Source: an uncultured Caryophanales bacterium
GTDB taxonomy: Bacteria > Bacillota_I > Bacilli_A > RFN20 > CAG-826
Direction: 5' to 3'
Assembly (NCBI GenBank): GCA_905197045.1
Contig: CAJJXG010000021.1
Coordinates: forward strand, 1-23,395
Length of the DNA: 23,395 nucleotides
The translations under genes were made by a program, and so were the position numbers. Under the pieces are notes generated by a model, which worked only from the letters and a program-made list of their open reading frames with translations, was not told the origin of the DNA and made no database searches. Shown piece by piece: positions 8,045 through 15,382 of this stretch. How positions within the stretch are numbered: position 1 is the first letter of the stretch; each line of letters begins with the position of its first letter.

Positions 8045-8851
8045 ATGTTAGATACGTTAGAGGTTTTCGCAACACAAAAAGCGAACGACTTCTCTTCAGG
8101 AGCCGTTACTACAATTGATAGAGAAATTATAAGATTTTTTAATGAATTATGGGGATCTAATGGATGGGGAAATTTCTTGCTTTGTTTAATCTCCATCATT
8201 CTTTGTATTATTCTTGTAGGAATCATTGGTTATCAAAGAGAAGCTCAAGGTCATAATGCTGGATTTAGAACTCATATCCTTTTAGGTATTGGCAGCTGCG
8301 TAATAATGCAACTTTCAATTTATGCAATTGGAGCAACTGAAACTAATTTTGAAACAATGCGTCTTTCCGCAAGTGTTGCTCCAGGAATTGGTTTTATTGG
8401 TGCTGGAGTTATTATTAAAAATAAAGGAGCTATTAGAGGATTAACAACCGCTGCTACTTTATGGGTTTCAATGGCTATAGGTCTTGCTTGTGGATCTGGA
8501 AATTTTGTCATTGCTATTTTAGGCGCAATCGCTACTTATCTTTGTCTCTTTTTATTCTATAAAGTTGAGATTAAAGCTAATCGTAACTCTAGTAAAGTCT
8601 TTATTTATTTAGATGAAGATTCTAAATTAACTTATGATGAAATTGCTAAAGTTATTGAATCTTATTCCTATAATATTAGAACTGCTTCTTTAAGCGAAAC
8701 AACAATTGATGGAGTTAAAAAATTAATTATTGCAATTGAATTTGCTAGTTGTTCTAATGATGGTTTAAGACTTCTTGTTCGTGATTTAAAAATTAAATAC
8801 AATCCGTTTGATATAAAAATCGATATTAAAAAACAAGCTCCTGAAGAGTAA
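8045..8851 (+). CDS. MgtC/SapB family membrane protein
   Basis: A 268-residue inner-membrane protein of the MgtC/SapB family, members of which are linked to Mg2+ homeostasis and, in some pathogens, to ATP synthase control. After a polar 40-residue N-terminal segment come helices at about 43-63, 77-96, 113-125 and 137-172. They carry the family motifs GIIGYQRE (59-66), AGFRTHILLGIG (72-83), GIGFIGAGVI (114-123) and RGLTTAATLWVSMAIGLACG (131-150). Residues 180-268 are a soluble alpha/beta domain of ACT-like size, as in longer family members. TAGGAG at 8033-8038 supports the ATG. It stands alone and is closed by a bidirectional terminator shared with the next gene. The N-terminal polar extension is longer than usual. 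The exact role in this organism is not evident. Confidence 0.9.
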   Translation: MLDTLEVFATQKANDFSSGAVTTIDREIIRFFNELWGSNGWGNFLLCLISIILCIILVGIIGYQREAQGHNAGFRTHILLGIGSCVIMQLSIYAIGATETNFETMRLSASVAPGIGFIGAGVIIKNKGAIRGLTTAATLWVSMAIGLACGSGNFVIAILGAIATYLCLFLFYKVEIKANRNSSKVFIYLDEDSKLTYDEIAKVIESYSYNIRTASLSETTIDGVKKLIIAIEFASCSNDGLRLLVRDLKIKYNPFDIKIDIKKQAPEE

Positions 8852-8872
8852 CTAAAAGCTTGATAAATAAAG

Positions 8873-8908
8873 AAACCCTGCAAATTCATTAAGGATTTGC
8901 AGGGTTTT
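8873..8908. terminator. Bidirectional terminator carrying a repeated sequence
   Basis: A 13-bp perfect stem, AAACCCTGCAAAT (8873-8885) with ATTTGCAGGGTTT (8895-8907), and a 9-nt loop. It sits between convergent mgtC and the aldo/keto reductase. Its right half (8883-8908) recurs at 10565-10590 with 24 of 26 identities. Confidence 0.88.
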
Positions 8909-8927
8909 CGCATTTAATTTAATCTTA

Positions 8928-9836
8928 TTATGGTAATAAATTTCCAGTTTTTCTAAATAATGTATACCATTCAGCCTTTGTTAAAGTAATTTTACTACCA
9001 TCAATACTTTCTTTAACGTGATCAATATTTGTAGAACCAGTAATAACTTGTATATTATCACCAAGTTTTAATAAAAACGCGGTAGCAATCGCACATTTTG
9101 ATACACCATATTTCTTGCCAAGCTCTTCCATATAAGAGTTTACTTCATTAAAACGAGGATCGGAAAAAATGCTCCCGCCAAAAAAGCCTACTTGATAAGG
9201 TGACCAGCACTGTAAAACAATGCCATGTCTTTTAATAAAGAAGAATAACTCACCAGCTCTCTCAATTCCTTCACTATTATTCATGTTGACATTAAAAACT
9301 TCATTAACTAATGAAAGATGACCTAAACCTAATTGAAGTTGGTTAATTTCCATTGGAATGTTAGTGTGATCATATAAATATTTCATGATTTCATGAGGGA
9401 AATTAGAAACACCAAAATGTCTAACTTTACCTTCTTGAGATAAGGTTGCAAAAGCACGAGCTACTTCATGTGCTTCAATAAAAATATCTGGACGATGAAG
9501 GAGCAAAGAATCAACATAATCAAGATGCATTCTTTTTAAAGATTTATCAACTGATTCTAAAATATGTTCATAACTTAAATCATAATAAGAAATATCTTCA
9601 TCTCTTTCTTTGACAATTCCACATTTAGTTTGAATAAACATTTCTTTTCTAAGTTCAGGATGTTTTAAAAGAACAGCTCCAAGTTTTCTTTCAGCTTCTC
9701 CATCTAAATAAATATCACTTATATCAAAATATTTAACTCCATTATCTAAATCAAAACGAATTAATTTATATAAATCATCTTCAGTTAAATCTTTTAATCT
9801 CATTAAACCTTGAATAATCTTTGATTCTACTTGCAT
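8928..9836 (-). CDS. Aldo/keto reductase, YdhF-like
   Basis: NADPH-dependent carbonyl reductase of the aldo/keto reductase superfamily, a cytoplasmic TIM barrel. The catalytic tetrad is visible: Asp38 and Tyr43 in FDISDIYLDGEAE, Lys71 in QTKCG, and His114 in LLLHRPD. GVSNFP (141-146), INQLQLGLGH and the C-terminal cofactor segment VITGSTNIDHVKES also fit. The 302-residue length is normal. The start is fixed by AAGGAG about 6 nt upstream of the ATG on the minus strand. It faces a DJ-1/PfpI gene across a 161-bp divergent region with two dyads, so the two may share control in carbonyl or oxidative stress; that is inference. The physiological substrate is unknown. Closest in layout to the E. coli YdhF subgroup, but this is a family-level call. 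Confidence 0.9.
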   Translation of the reverse strand: MQVESKIIQGLMRLKDLTEDDLYKLIRFDLDNGVKYFDISDIYLDGEAERKLGAVLLKHPELRKEMFIQTKCGIVKERDEDISYYDLSYEHILESVDKSLKRMHLDYVDSLLLHRPDIFIEAHEVARAFATLSQEGKVRHFGVSNFPHEIMKYLYDHTNIPMEINQLQLGLGHLSLVNEVFNVNMNNSEGIERAGELFFFIKRHGIVLQCWSPYQVGFFGGSIFSDPRFNEVNSYMEELGKKYGVSKCAIATAFLLKLGDNIQVITGSTNIDHVKESIDGSKITLTKAEWYTLFRKTGNLLP

Positions 9837-9858
9837 AGTTTTCTCCTTGTCGCCTATA

Positions 9859-9887
9859 AATATAGCAAAATTTATCCTTACTTATAA
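9859..9887 (-). promoter_or_regulatory. Candidate promoter of the aldo/keto reductase
   Basis: An extended -10, TGCTATATT, with the hexamer at 9859-9864 and a weak -35, TTATAA, 17 bp upstream at 9882-9887. The -35 overlaps a perfect palindrome at 9882-9903. Confidence 0.4.
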
Positions 9888-9923
9888 ATATTAATATTTA
9901 TAAACCTTAAGTGGACACTCAAG
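9882..9923. promoter_or_regulatory. Two adjacent dyads in the divergent reductase/DJ-1 promoter region
   Basis: A perfect 22-bp palindrome made of TTATAAATATT (9882-9892) and AATATTTATAA (9893-9903) is followed by CTTAAGTG (9906-9913), GA, CACTCAAG (9916-9923), in which 7 of 8 positions pair. Both lie between divergent start codons, where a shared repressor or activator could bind. No known operator is recognised. Confidence 0.4.
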
Positions 9924-9971
9924 ATATTTCTTATTAAGCACAAAAAAATAAAATTTAAACTTTTAATGCCT

Positions 9972-9977
9972 TATAAT
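9972..9977 (+). promoter_or_regulatory. Candidate -10 box for the DJ-1/PfpI gene
   Basis: A perfect TATAAT 20 nt before the ATG. I see no convincing -35 at the usual distance. Confidence 0.3.
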
Positions 9978-9997
9978 TAATTAAAAAGGAATTAAAT

Positions 9998-10540
9998 ATG
10001 AAAGTTTTATTAATATTAACAAATTATTTCGAAGAGATTGAAGCTTTAGGAACAGTCGATATTTTAAGAAGAGGTGGCGTTAAAGTTGATATTTTTTCAC
10101 TTCATGAAGAAACATTAACTGGTGCTCATAATATTAAAATTACCGATTTAAAAAATTATAAAGAAGCTAATTTAAATGATTATGATTGTCTTTTTATTGC
10201 GGGTGGCCCTCAATATCAAGAACTCGAAAGAAATAATGACTTTTTAAATATCATTAAATATTTCTTTAATAACGATAAATACATTGGAGCAATTTGTGCT
10301 GCTCCTACTTTACTTGGTCATCTAGGTTTATTAAAAGGTAAAAGTTACACATGTTTTAACTCGATGAATGAAGATTTTAATGGTACATATATCGATCATT
10401 ATGCCGTAAAAGATCATAAACTTATTACCGGAAAAGGCCCTATGGCAACAATTGAATTTGCTCTTTTACTACTTGAAACTTTAAATGGTAAAGAAAGCGC
10501 TGAAATGGTAAAAGAAAGTAGTTTTTACTACAATAAATAA
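9998..10540 (+). CDS. DJ-1/PfpI family protein
   Basis: A 180-residue class I glutamine-amidotransferase-like protein of the DJ-1/ThiJ/PfpI superfamily, whose members act as glyoxalases, deglycase-like or chaperone proteins, or proteases. Visible features are the N-terminal strand MKVLLILTN, FEEIEALGTVDILRRGG with the DJ-1-type glutamate at residue 15, FIAGG (66-70), and the nucleophile elbow GAICAAPTLLG (97-107) with Cys100, the equivalent of Cys106 in human DJ-1. The size and Glu15/Cys100 pair put it with the DJ-1 branch rather than PfpI protease. AAAAGGAA lies just before the ATG. It is divergent from an aldo/keto reductase, another carbonyl-handling enzyme. The true substrate cannot be named. 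Confidence 0.9.
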   Translation: MKVLLILTNYFEEIEALGTVDILRRGGVKVDIFSLHEETLTGAHNIKITDLKNYKEANLNDYDCLFIAGGPQYQELERNNDFLNIIKYFFNNDKYIGAICAAPTLLGHLGLLKGKSYTCFNSMNEDFNGTYIDHYAVKDHKLITGKGPMATIEFALLLLETLNGKESAEMVKESSFYYNK

Positions 10541-10554
10541 ATTAATTTTTGATT

Positions 10555-10592
10555 ATAAAAACAGAATTGATTAAGGATTTGCAAGGTTTTTA
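10555..10592. repeat. Second copy of the terminator-associated repeat, left arm missing
   Basis: Positions 10565-10590 match 8883-8908 at 24 of 26 bases, including GATTAAGG-type loop sequence and GATTTGCAAGG. The left arm AAACCCTGC that makes the 8873 copy a strong hairpin is absent here. Only a weak AAAAAC/GTTTTT pairing remains between the convergent pfpI and yhhN-like genes. The repeat touches the stop codon of the latter. Confidence 0.6.
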
Positions 10593-11309
10593 AATAAATC
10601 TGATATCTTTTTTATCAACTATAATACTGGTTAAAGAAAGTAAAACCTGACTTGGTAAATAAAACATCCGCATTAAAAAATTAACTAAAGTGTAGTCAAT
10701 CCCTTCGATTAAATGGACATTATTTAAACCAACATTAATGTCACAAGCAATAAATAAAAGAAGACCTAAAGAGAAAAGAAAATACTTTTTGTCCTCTTTT
10801 ATTAACGCAATTGAATAAATAAAATTAGAAACTAACTCAACAAAATAAAGAAGAGCTAGCACTGTTAAAGTATCAAAATAATTTAAATAATAAGCAAGCA
10901 AAAGAGCAAATAAACTTAATAAAATACGGATGATAAGATTTATAAGAAATTCACTTCTTCTTTTTCTAATAGCATAAATAAAACAAAAATAAATAACTTG
11001 CGTAATGATAAAAGTGATTAATCCATATACATATAAAGAAGTTTCTTTGTTAAAAAGTAAAAAATAATCACTTATTAAGGTAAATATTAAGGCTAGAGGG
11101 ATAAAAAGATTTATTGCTTTTTTCTTTTTAAAAAGTGAATAAAAAGAAAAAAGCAAAGCACATATAATCCCTAAATACTTTAAAAAACTTGAATCAAGAT
11201 CGCTCTTAATTATATTTTTATCAATAAATAAAAAAGATAGATATAAAGCTATCTCAATAATCGTAAATAAAGAAATAACAAAATAATCTATCTTTTTAAG
11301 TTTAGTCAT
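10590..11309 (-). CDS. YhhN/TMEM86-like integral membrane protein
   Basis: A 239-residue multi-spanning membrane protein with about eight hydrophobic helices and very few charges except short Lys-rich loops. It carries the YhhN-family pattern: LIFTLISDYFLLF with the conserved Asp, YGLITFIITQVIYF, and LGLLLFIACDINVGL with a second Asp. A FYLPSQVLLSL segment near the end resembles Firmicutes members. Animal relatives (TMEM86B) are lysoplasmalogenases, so a lipid hydrolase role is possible but not shown here. The frame opens at a TTG at 11321, but the ATG at 11307-11309, one base after the tyrS stop, is the likelier start, with coupled translation and no good Shine-Dalgarno. It is the last gene of the lacI-type/apt/tyrS operon. 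Confidence 0.75.
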   Translation of the reverse strand: MTKLKKIDYFVISLFTIIEIALYLSFLFIDKNIIKSDLDSSFLKYLGIICALLFSFYSLFKKKKAINLFIPLALIFTLISDYFLLFNKETSLYVYGLITFIITQVIYFCFIYAIRKRRSEFLINLIIRILLSLFALLLAYYLNYFDTLTVLALLYFVELVSNFIYSIALIKEDKKYFLFSLGLLLFIACDINVGLNNVHLIEGIDYTLVNFLMRMFYLPSQVLLSLTSIIVDKKDIRFI

Positions 11310-11310
11310 A

Positions 11311-12567
11311 TTAATAAGCAATTTCGACTAAGTAGTAATTCTTTTTACCTCTTTTAACAACTAAATATTTATTAAATAAAGCGTCTTCTTTATCAAATTC
11401 TTTTAATGCATCGTTAATTTTTATTCCATTAACACTAACAGCATTATTTTTGATAAATTCACGAGCTTCTCTTTTACTACTAGCAGCTTTAATAAAGATT
11501 AACAAATCTTCAAGTTTCATTTTCTCTTTAACTTCAATTTTAGAGTTAGCGAAAAGTTCTTTTAAGCTTTCTTCTTTTAAAGAAGAGAAGTTATTTGAAA
11601 ATAAAACTTCGCTCATCTTTTTAGCTTCTTCTGCATCTTCTTCACTATGAACAATTTTAACAACTTCATAAGCTAAACGTTTTTGAGCAATTCTAGCTCC
11701 TAAATTGGCCAAATGTTCTTTTTCAATTTCATTAATTTCTTCTTTAGGAAGGAAAGTGAAAACTTTTAAGTATTTAACACTATCTTCATCACTTTGATTT
11801 ATAAAGAATTGATAAAGTTTATATGGTGAGGTTAAATTACGATCGAGGAATAAGGCTCCATCTTCACTTTTACCAAACTTTTTACCATCACTTCTTGTGA
11901 TAAGATGAGCGGTCATACATTCAACTTTTTCTTCATCGCCTTCAGTTTTACGAATAAAATCAAGTCCAGCAGTTAAATTACCCCATTGGTCATTGCCACC
12001 AATTTGAATATTGACACCATATTTATCATGAAGATATTTGAAATCATAACTTTGAAGAGTCATATAGCAAAATTCAGTTAAAGAAATACCAGCATCAAGT
12101 CGAGATTTAACGATATCTTTACTTAACATATAGTTAACTGGGAAGAATTTTGCAGTATCTCTTAAATACTCTAAAAGTGAAACTTTCCCAAGCCAGTCAT
12201 AATTATTTAAAATCATTCCTTTTTCTGGGTCCGATAAATCAATAAAGCGCTCAAGTTGCTTTTTAATAGCGTTAGTATTTTCCTGAACTTTATCTGGAGT
12301 TAAAAGATTTCTTTCTTTACTTTTTCCGCTAGGATCTCCAATCATTCCAGTTCCGCCACCCACAAGAGCTATAATTTTATGACCTGCTCTTTGAAGGCGC
12401 ATTAAAATAGAAATCATAACAAAATTTCCAATATGCATACTGGATGCACTTGGATCAAATCCACAATAAATTGTTTGTTTGCTCTCAAATAATTTGTGGA
12501 CGTTTTCTTCGTTAGAATATTCTTTTATTAAACCTCTATAATTTAAATCATCAATAACGTTAATCAT
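11311..12567 (-). CDS. tyrS: Tyrosyl-tRNA synthetase
   Basis: Class Ic synthetase that charges tRNA-Tyr with tyrosine in the cytoplasm. In its 418 residues the Rossmann domain shows IYCGFDPSASSMHIGN (33-48, HIGH-type motif His45-Asn48), GGGTGMIGDPSGKS (69-82), LTEFCYMTLQSYDF, the tyrosine pocket GGNDQWGN, and the KMSKS-type loop KKFGKS at about 228-233. The C-terminal S4 RNA-binding domain is at about 350-390 (AREFIKNNAVSVNG). It starts 2 nt after the apt stop, with only a weak AGGGAT-type ribosome site. No T-box precedes it, unlike leuS: expression must come from the upstream lacI-type/apt promoter, an uncommon arrangement for tyrS in this group. The yhhN-like gene follows by 1 nt. Confidence 0.97.
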   Translation of the reverse strand: MINVIDDLNYRGLIKEYSNEENVHKLFESKQTIYCGFDPSASSMHIGNFVMISILMRLQRAGHKIIALVGGGTGMIGDPSGKSKERNLLTPDKVQENTNAIKKQLERFIDLSDPEKGMILNNYDWLGKVSLLEYLRDTAKFFPVNYMLSKDIVKSRLDAGISLTEFCYMTLQSYDFKYLHDKYGVNIQIGGNDQWGNLTAGLDFIRKTEGDEEKVECMTAHLITRSDGKKFGKSEDGALFLDRNLTSPYKLYQFFINQSDEDSVKYLKVFTFLPKEEINEIEKEHLANLGARIAQKRLAYEVVKIVHSEEDAEEAKKMSEVLFSNNFSSLKEESLKELFANSKIEVKEKMKLEDLLIFIKAASSKREAREFIKNNAVSVNGIKINDALKEFDKEDALFNKYLVVKRGKKNYYLVEIAY

Positions 12568-12569
12568 AA

Positions 12570-13280
12570 TTAATCCCTATATTTTATGTAGGTTAATCTA
12601 CCATCCTTTCCAACTTGTACTACAGAAATAATTTTATTTTTGTGGACTTTTGCATGGCTTTTATCAGAAAACTCAACTTCTATTTCTTCTTCATCAACTT
12701 TTTTAACGAATTTAGCCATGTCTTCTTTTTCACCTTCTAATTGAAGTAAATCGTTAGCATGAAGTCCATAATTAACAATTGAAATTACTGGAATTCCAAG
12801 CTTTTTATAGCCTTGTAAACTTCTAAGTTCAATTAAGAATAATCCCATAATTGGAATGCCGCCGGCTTGACGAACAAGGTCAACCATCGCTTTAGCACTT
12901 CCGCCAGTTGCAATAAGATCATCCATAATAATTACACGGTCACCCTTTTTAATTGCATCAAGTGGAATCTCAATTGTTGCTTCACCATATTCAAGCTTAT
13001 AAGTCTCACGATAGCCAACAAGAGGTAACTTGCCAGCTTTTCTAGCAAGAACTAAGCCTTTGTTATTATAACTTGCAAGAGGAGCGGCAAAAATAAATCC
13101 ACGACTTTCAGCAGCAATAATTTTGTCCCGCTTTTCATAACTTGGAAGTTCTTTATTTAAATCCATTATAACTTGATGAAAAGCATCACCATTTGCAAGT
13201 AAAGGAGTAATATCTCTAAATTTAATTCCTTTAATTGGGTAATCAACTACTGTTCTTATATATTCATCATAAAAATCCAT
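12570..13280 (-). CDS. apt: Adenine phosphoribosyltransferase with C-terminal extension
   Basis: Purine salvage enzyme that makes AMP from adenine and PRPP. Motifs are KFRDITPLL-like (GIKFRDITPLL, 18-28), AAESRGFIFAAPLA (56-69), LARKAGKLP (78-86), YKLEYG, and the PRPP-binding loop RVIIMDDLIATGG (115-127). Usual bacterial Apt is about 170-175 residues. This one has 236, with a polar, charged tail from about residue 180 (many Glu/Lys, then IISVVQVGKDGRLTYIKYRD) that forms a possible small beta domain. The ATG is preceded by AAGGAGC at good spacing. It lies 11 nt after the LacI-type gene and 2 nt before tyrS, in one operon. The tail could be lineage-specific oligomerisation or regulation; nothing in it is recognised. 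Confidence 0.95.
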   Translation of the reverse strand: MDFYDEYIRTVVDYPIKGIKFRDITPLLANGDAFHQVIMDLNKELPSYEKRDKIIAAESRGFIFAAPLASYNNKGLVLARKAGKLPLVGYRETYKLEYGEATIEIPLDAIKKGDRVIIMDDLIATGGSAKAMVDLVRQAGGIPIMGLFLIELRSLQGYKKLGIPVISIVNYGLHANDLLQLEGEKEDMAKFVKKVDEEEIEVEFSDKSHAKVHKNKIISVVQVGKDGRLTYIKYRD

Positions 13281-13291
13281 AACTTGCTCCT

Positions 13292-14290
13292 TTAAAATAA
13301 TGTTGAATCTTTTTTAATATATTCACTTTCAAACTTATATTCTTTTTCAATGAGCGTTCCATTAATTAAATCAATTAACATATACATTGCTCTTTTTCCA
13401 ACTTCTTGGAAGTTGATATGTAAGTTTGAAATTTGTGGACGAAGAATCGATGAATATTTCGTGCCAATAATTGAAAGAACTTCAACATCTTCTGGAACCC
13501 TTAAACCACTATCTGTCGCTGCATTTAAAACTGCAGCTGCAATTGAATCACGATAAGCAATTACATATTCTTTTCTTTTTTGTTTAAAGCGATCCATAAA
13601 ATCTTGATATGTTCTTTGATATGAATCATCACAGTTCATAATGTTATATTCACGGTCATTCTCTAAATGTACTTTAATGAATTGATTTTCAACTCTTGAT
13701 AATAAGCGACCTGCATTGTGAACATGAAGGAAAGTCATCTTTTTATCGCCTTTAATAAAATTATCTTCAATAATGTGTTTAATTAAATGTTCATAGCCAA
13801 ATGGAATACAACCGATTTTACTTGCAGTAATTGAATTGTTTACATCAATTACTGGAACGCTATATGAATTAAAGACTTCTAAATCTTCTCCATCAAGTTC
13901 ATCATCAAATACAATAACTCCATCAACATGTGATTTAATAACTCTTTCAAGACAGCCTAATGCATCTTCTCTACTATGTGACGTAGTATATAAAATAACT
14001 GTAAAACCATTCTTCTTACAAACATCAGTAATGCCATTTAACATATTGGCAATATAAACATAATTAGCACTAGGAATAATAACTCCGATATTAGTTGTTT
14101 TATTTGTAGCTAAAGCTTGAGCAAGTCCACTTGGTTTATATCCGAGTTTCTTAATAACTGACATAACTTTCTTCTTAGTGTCTTCTCTAACCGTCCCACT
14201 ACCATTCATAACACGTGAGACAGTGGCCAACGATACACCGCTTGCTTTGGCAACTTCATAAATCGTAACTCGTTCTTTTAAATTCTCCAC
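13292..14290 (-). CDS. LacI/GalR family transcriptional regulator
   Basis: A 332-residue DNA-binding regulator. The N-terminal helix-turn-helix reads TIYEVAKASGVSLATVSRVM, followed by NGSGTVREDTKKKVMSVI and the hinge helix SGLAQALATNKT. A periplasmic-binding-protein-like ligand domain follows, from TNIGVIIPSANY to the end (GKRAMYMLIDLINGT). The frame extends to a TTG at 14294-14296, but AAAGGAG then lies only 1-2 nt from it. The GTG at 14288-14290 has 7 nt spacing and is chosen. It heads the operon with apt and tyrS. The ligand domain is not diagnostic: CcpA-like catabolite control, a sugar regulator or a purine (PurR-like) regulator are all possible. The apt neighbour makes a nucleotide or carbon signal attractive, but this is inference. 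Confidence 0.88.
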   Translation of the reverse strand: MENLKERVTIYEVAKASGVSLATVSRVMNGSGTVREDTKKKVMSVIKKLGYKPSGLAQALATNKTTNIGVIIPSANYVYIANMLNGITDVCKKNGFTVILYTTSHSREDALGCLERVIKSHVDGVIVFDDELDGEDLEVFNSYSVPVIDVNNSITASKIGCIPFGYEHLIKHIIEDNFIKGDKKMTFLHVHNAGRLLSRVENQFIKVHLENDREYNIMNCDDSYQRTYQDFMDRFKQKRKEYVIAYRDSIAAAVLNAATDSGLRVPEDVEVLSIIGTKYSSILRPQISNLHINFQEVGKRAMYMLIDLINGTLIEKEYKFESEYIKKDSTLF

Positions 14291-14324
14291 TCTCAAGCTC
14301 CTTTCTTTTTACTTAAATTTGCAA

Positions 14325-14342
14325 AATGAAAATTTTTTCATT
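14325..14342. promoter_or_regulatory. Palindrome upstream of the LacI-type gene
   Basis: AATGAAAA (14325-14332), TT, TTTTCATT (14335-14342) is a perfect inverted repeat, 35 nt upstream of the GTG start. It is a candidate autoregulatory operator, although it lacks the central CG of typical LacI-family operators. Confidence 0.35.
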
Positions 14343-14384
14343 CGCTATACCCATACATTACCTATTAAAATGAATTAAGTAAAG

Positions 14385-14432
14385 AAAAATCGCTTTAAAA
14401 TGCAAATATTTTAGCCTTTAAAGCGATTTTTT
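14385..14432. terminator. Terminator downstream of ytpR
   Basis: A 15-bp perfect stem, AAAAATCGCTTTAAA (14385-14399) with TTTAAAGCGATTTTT (14417-14431), and a 17-nt loop. On the minus strand the T-rich arm ends the ytpR transcript before the LacI-type operon promoter. Upstream of it are two 10-bp tandem copies of ATGAAAATGA (14438-14457). Confidence 0.85.
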
Positions 14433-14487
14433 AGTTTATGAAAATGAATGAAAATGACACTCAAAAGAGTCATCAAAACTTTAAAAA

Positions 14488-15099
14488 TTAGTAGGAAAAG
14501 AAGTCATCCCCAACCTTATATTTATCATCAAGTTCTAATAAACCTCTTTTATTTTCATAACCATCTAAAGCAAGTTCTCGACCACTACAAAGCATCCCAT
14601 AACTTTCAACACCTAAAAGTTTGCCTGGAATTATCTGACGACCACTTGGCATAAAAGTATATGGTAAAGCGCAAACACACTTTAAATCCTTGCGAGCATT
14701 AAAAGCTCCACAAACTATTTCAAGATAATCAGAGTGACCAACATCAACCTTACAAATGTGAAGATGATCGCTTTCAGGATGCTCTTCAATTTCAACAATT
14801 TGAGCGACTTTAAATCCACTATTTTCTAATTTTTCAAGAGGCTTTACTCCATGATTCTCTAAAATATGATTGATAACACTTAAAACCTTATCATCAACTA
14901 TAGGAAGATAGCCATTAGCTTTAATTTTCATAATCTTAGAGATATTAAAAATATTAATACCAATGATTTCATTATTCTTTTTTAAGACAACTACATCATC
15001 AAGTTTATTAACTTCATCAGGAATTTCTAAAGGTTTAAAAACAATAAGTAAAACATCACCAATTGTTTTATAGTTATAAAATAAAGCATATCTATTCAT
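14488..15099 (-). CDS. ytpR: YtpR family tRNA-binding domain protein
   Basis: A 203-residue protein with an N-terminal DUF4479-like region (1-90) and a C-terminal EMAP/tRNA-bind OB fold (about 94-200). The OB fold shows GFKVAQIVEIEEHPESDHLHICKVDVG, CGAFNAR, LPYTFMPSGRQIIPGKLLGVESYGMLCS and GLLELDD. The same OB fold is found at the N terminus of PheRS beta. The free-standing YtpR form is widespread in Firmicutes and its exact role is unknown. The ATG has GGAGG 7-8 nt upstream. It has its own promoter (15125-15153) and terminator, so it is monocistronic. Binding to tRNA is a family expectation, not something the sequence shows. Confidence 0.92.
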   Translation of the reverse strand: MNRYALFYNYKTIGDVLLIVFKPLEIPDEVNKLDDVVVLKKNNEIIGINIFNISKIMKIKANGYLPIVDDKVLSVINHILENHGVKPLEKLENSGFKVAQIVEIEEHPESDHLHICKVDVGHSDYLEIVCGAFNARKDLKCVCALPYTFMPSGRQIIPGKLLGVESYGMLCSGRELALDGYENKRGLLELDDKYKVGDDFFSY

Positions 15100-15124
15100 A
15101 AACTAGCCTCCATGCGCGCTATGT

Positions 15125-15153
15125 ATTATAGCCTAATTTACCTTCTCTTTAAA
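15125..15153 (-). promoter_or_regulatory. Promoter of ytpR
   Basis: On the minus strand TTTAAA (15148-15153), 17 bp spacer, TATAAT (15125-15130), giving a short leader with GGAGG before the ATG. Confidence 0.55.
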
Positions 15154-15353
15154 TTAAGATTTTATATATCTTTAATAATATAAAGAACTATAAATAAGGC
15201 TATAGTCATTCATATTTGTTTTTATTACTCACTTAAAATTCATCATCAAATAGAGAAAATAAATAGATGTTTAATTTAGCTTTTTGACCGTTAAATAACG
15301 CTACCAAACAGCCAGAAAAAAACATAAATATATACGTAAAAGGCAAATTTCAT

Positions 15354-15359
15354 TATAAT
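15354..15359 (+). promoter_or_regulatory. Candidate -10 box for the Wzz-like gene
   Basis: A perfect TATAAT 23 nt upstream of the start codon, without a convincing -35. If it is used, the Shine-Dalgarno GGAG at 15372-15375 is almost at the transcript start. Confidence 0.3.
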
Positions 15360-15382
15360 AGATTTATTAATGGAGACAGCTA

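Noticed and set aside
8668..8913. 81-residue minus-strand frame across the mgtC end and terminator
   Set aside because: Antisense shadow of mgtC and its terminator, without a Shine-Dalgarno.
10555..10592. Strong intrinsic terminator between the DJ-1/PfpI and YhhN-like genes
   Set aside because: Only a 6-bp AT stem with a long loop can form; it is better described as a repeat copy lacking one arm.
14385..14431. A cre (catabolite) site in the ATCGCTTTAAA sequence
   Set aside because: The sequence is the arm of a 15-bp terminator stem and does not match the palindromic cre consensus.
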